Assembly: GCA_015490215.1 (NCBI GenBank) | Contig: WFYH01000047.1 | Coordinates: 1 to 7,808 of the forward strand | Direction of reading: 5' to 3' | Length of the DNA stretch: 7,808 bases | Source of the DNA: Aquificaceae bacterium | GTDB lineage: Bacteria; Aquificota; Aquificia; Aquificales; Aquificaceae | Shown: positions 6,958-7,808 of the stretch, one piece after another | Position numbering within the stretch: the first letter of the stretch is position 1 | Layout: each line of letters begins with the position of its first letter | Position numbers and translations under genes: made by a program | Notes under the pieces: generated by a model | Seen by the model: only the letters and a program-made list of their open reading frames with translations | Databases searched by the model: none | Told to the model about the DNA's origin: nothing

Positions 6958-7593
6958 TCAACCTATGTAGTCCTTCATAGCCTCGCAGGCTTTCATGGCC
7001 TTATCAAAGCGGGCGTTTATAACCTCCCAGTTGAGGTTTTTAAGGACCGCATCAACGTAGGGAGGTCTCTTGTTCTTGTAGTCCACATAGTAGGCGTGCT
7101 CGTAGGTGTCTATGACTATGATGGGAACAAAGCCGTGGAGGTTGTAGACGTTGTGGGCATCAAGACCGTTTACTACAAGCCTTCCGCTGAATAGGTCCAA
7201 TCCCAGAACAGCCCAACCCCTGAAAGCAACAGCGGTAGCTTTAAGTTCCGCAACGCAGGCGTCCCAGCTACCGAAATCCTCTTCAACCTTCTTTTTGAAG
7301 GCTTCCGAGGGTTCCCCTTTGGCACCGAGGTGTCCGAAGTAAAGTTCGTGGAGAACCACGCCCATATAGTTAAAGGTCTCTTCTACTTTAAGCTCTCTAA
7401 ACTCGGAGTAGTTCTGATTTGCTTTGCCCCTGTCGGAGAAGTTCTGATCCGCCAGCTTTTCCTGAATCTCGTTATACTTGGTAACGTAGCCCTTGTAGTG
7501 GGCTTCAAAGTGGGGTTCTATCTGCTCGTTGGAAATACCATCCAAGTTCTGAGGCTTGAGATGGTCTCTCGGCTGAAGCTTGTGAACGCCCAT
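6958..7593 (-). CDS. sod: Superoxide dismutase, Fe/Mn family
   Basis: The enzyme converts superoxide to hydrogen peroxide and oxygen, using a mononuclear iron or manganese in the cytoplasm. The 211-residue protein shows the four metal ligands: His28 (IEPHFEAH), His82 (VVLHELYF), Asp162 and His166 in the family signature DTYEHAYY (162-169). The sequence closely matches my memory of the crystallised iron enzyme of Aquifex pyrophilus, including the MGVHKL start and the YKNKRPPY segment. The second-sphere Gln of bacterial enzymes seems replaced by His147 in LDAHNVY, as in archaeal enzymes. The loop after LYFG appears two residues shorter than in A. pyrophilus. The start is set by AAAGGAGGT (minus strand, 7607-7599), five bases upstream. 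It has its own promoter and terminator, so it is a single-gene unit. Metal use (Fe, Mn or either) is not certain from sequence. Confidence 0.97.
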   Translation of the reverse strand: MGVHKLQPRDHLKPQNLDGISNEQIEPHFEAHYKGYVTKYNEIQEKLADQNFSDRGKANQNYSEFRELKVEETFNYMGVVLHELYFGHLGAKGEPSEAFKKKVEEDFGSWDACVAELKATAVAFRGWAVLGLDLFSGRLVVNGLDAHNVYNLHGFVPIIVIDTYEHAYYVDYKNKRPPYVDAVLKNLNWEVINARFDKAMKACEAMKDYIG

Positions 7594-7622
7594 GGCTCAC
7601 CTCCTTTCTGGTTTTGTCAGGA

Positions 7623-7631
7623 ATTATAGCA
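7623..7631 (-). promoter_or_regulatory. Extended -10 promoter element of the superoxide dismutase gene
   Basis: On the minus strand these bases read TGCTATAAT, an exact TGn extension plus an exact TATAAT box. Transcription would start near 7616, giving a leader of about 22 bases that contains the ribosome site. The -35 hexamer at a 17-base spacing (ACGGTA, 7651-7646) is poor, which the extended -10 may compensate for. Confidence 0.7.
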
Positions 7632-7639
7632 TTCTATCT

Positions 7640-7651
7640 ACGGTATACCGT
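7640..7651. promoter_or_regulatory. Perfect 12-bp palindrome, probable operator over the dismutase -35 region
   Basis: ACGGTATACCGT is its own reverse complement. It spans roughly -24 to -35 relative to the inferred dismutase transcription start, a common place for a repressor or activator of a stress gene. It does not match a Fur/PerR-type ATAAT-rich box, so the regulator is unknown. Confidence 0.5.
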
Positions 7652-7652
7652 T

Positions 7653-7808
7653 ATGACCAAAGTTTTGCATTGCTTGATAAAATGACACTCAAGTTTGAGG
7701 AAGAGTCATCTCTACGTTCAGCCAAAGTTAGGCTTTACTGGGTTTTTTGTCTCTTCAGTTCCTAAAATCCAAGAGCGGAGAGAAAGGAACCCAACACTAC
7801 ACTCATTA
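7653..7808. other. Non-coding stretch beyond the dismutase promoter with possible RNA structure
   Basis: No credible protein gene is present. A weak plus-strand promoter can be read as ATGACC (7653-7658), a 19-base spacer and TAAAAT (7678-7683). Downstream, a small imperfect hairpin (CCAAAG, then CTTTACTGG) is followed by TTTTTT (7743-7748). Beyond it TGGG (7739-7742) and TTCCT (7759-7763) can pair with adjoining AGGAACCCA (7785-7793). This may be a short RNA, the leader of a gene outside the window, or unstructured spacer; the right edge prevents a decision. Confidence 0.25.

Noticed and set aside
7683..7766. 27-residue plus-strand frame starting at ATG 7683
   Set aside because: No ribosome site, the ATG overlaps the candidate TAAAAT box, and the product resembles nothing I recognise.
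7758..7790. CRISPR repeat (GTTCCT...AGGAAC resembles the ends of some Aquificales repeats)
   Set aside because: Only one copy is present, there is no spacer periodicity, and the inner sequence does not match a repeat I know.
7762..7808. Minus-strand coding tail entering from the right edge (ends at TAG 7762-7764)
   Set aside because: Only about 14 codons are visible and no terminator follows; it cannot be told from chance without the flanking sequence.

Overview
The window looks like a chromosomal segment from a thermophilic bacterium of the Aquificales (Aquifex/Hydrogenobacter relatives). Three things point there. The iron/manganese superoxide dismutase closely resembles, as I remember it, the Aquifex pyrophilus enzyme. 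The SMC protein ends in an archaeal-looking ATPase half. The coding strands are purine-rich and full of AAG/GAG/AGG/ATA codons, as is common in hyperthermophiles. No mobile element, CRISPR array, tRNA or rRNA gene is visible.

Layout. Bases 2-2551 (+) carry the last 849 codons of smc, which is cut by the left edge. An OsmC-family peroxidase-like gene (2603-3019, +) follows behind its own TATAAT box. A secreted TPR protein runs the other way (4710-2980, -), and its 3' end overlaps that of the OsmC gene by 40 bases. A short divergent promoter region (about 4711-4807) separates the TPR gene from rplU-rpmA (4808-5391, +), the ribosomal protein L21/L27 pair. Next come a small DUF2231-like membrane protein (5439-5999, +) and a TauE/SafE-family permease (6013-6927, +), which form a tight two-gene unit. 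A superoxide dismutase gene (7593-6958, -) converges on the permease. The two are separated by 30 bases that hold a UUCG-loop terminator serving the dismutase. The last 215 bases hold the dismutase promoter, a perfect 12-bp palindrome and an unexplained, possibly structured stretch.

How the parts relate. smc and rplU-rpmA are housekeeping genes for chromosome organisation and the 50S ribosome. OsmC and superoxide dismutase are both oxidative-stress enzymes, as expected in a microaerophile. The DUF2231/TauE pair may handle a sulfur oxyanion at the membrane, which would suit a sulfur-oxidising chemolithotroph, but the substrate is not readable from sequence. Overall this is mostly ordinary core genome. 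I see no clear new system. The points most worth checking are the C-terminal half of the TPR protein, the palindrome in the dismutase promoter, the archaeal-type SMC ATPase, and the unusual start of the DUF2231-like gene.
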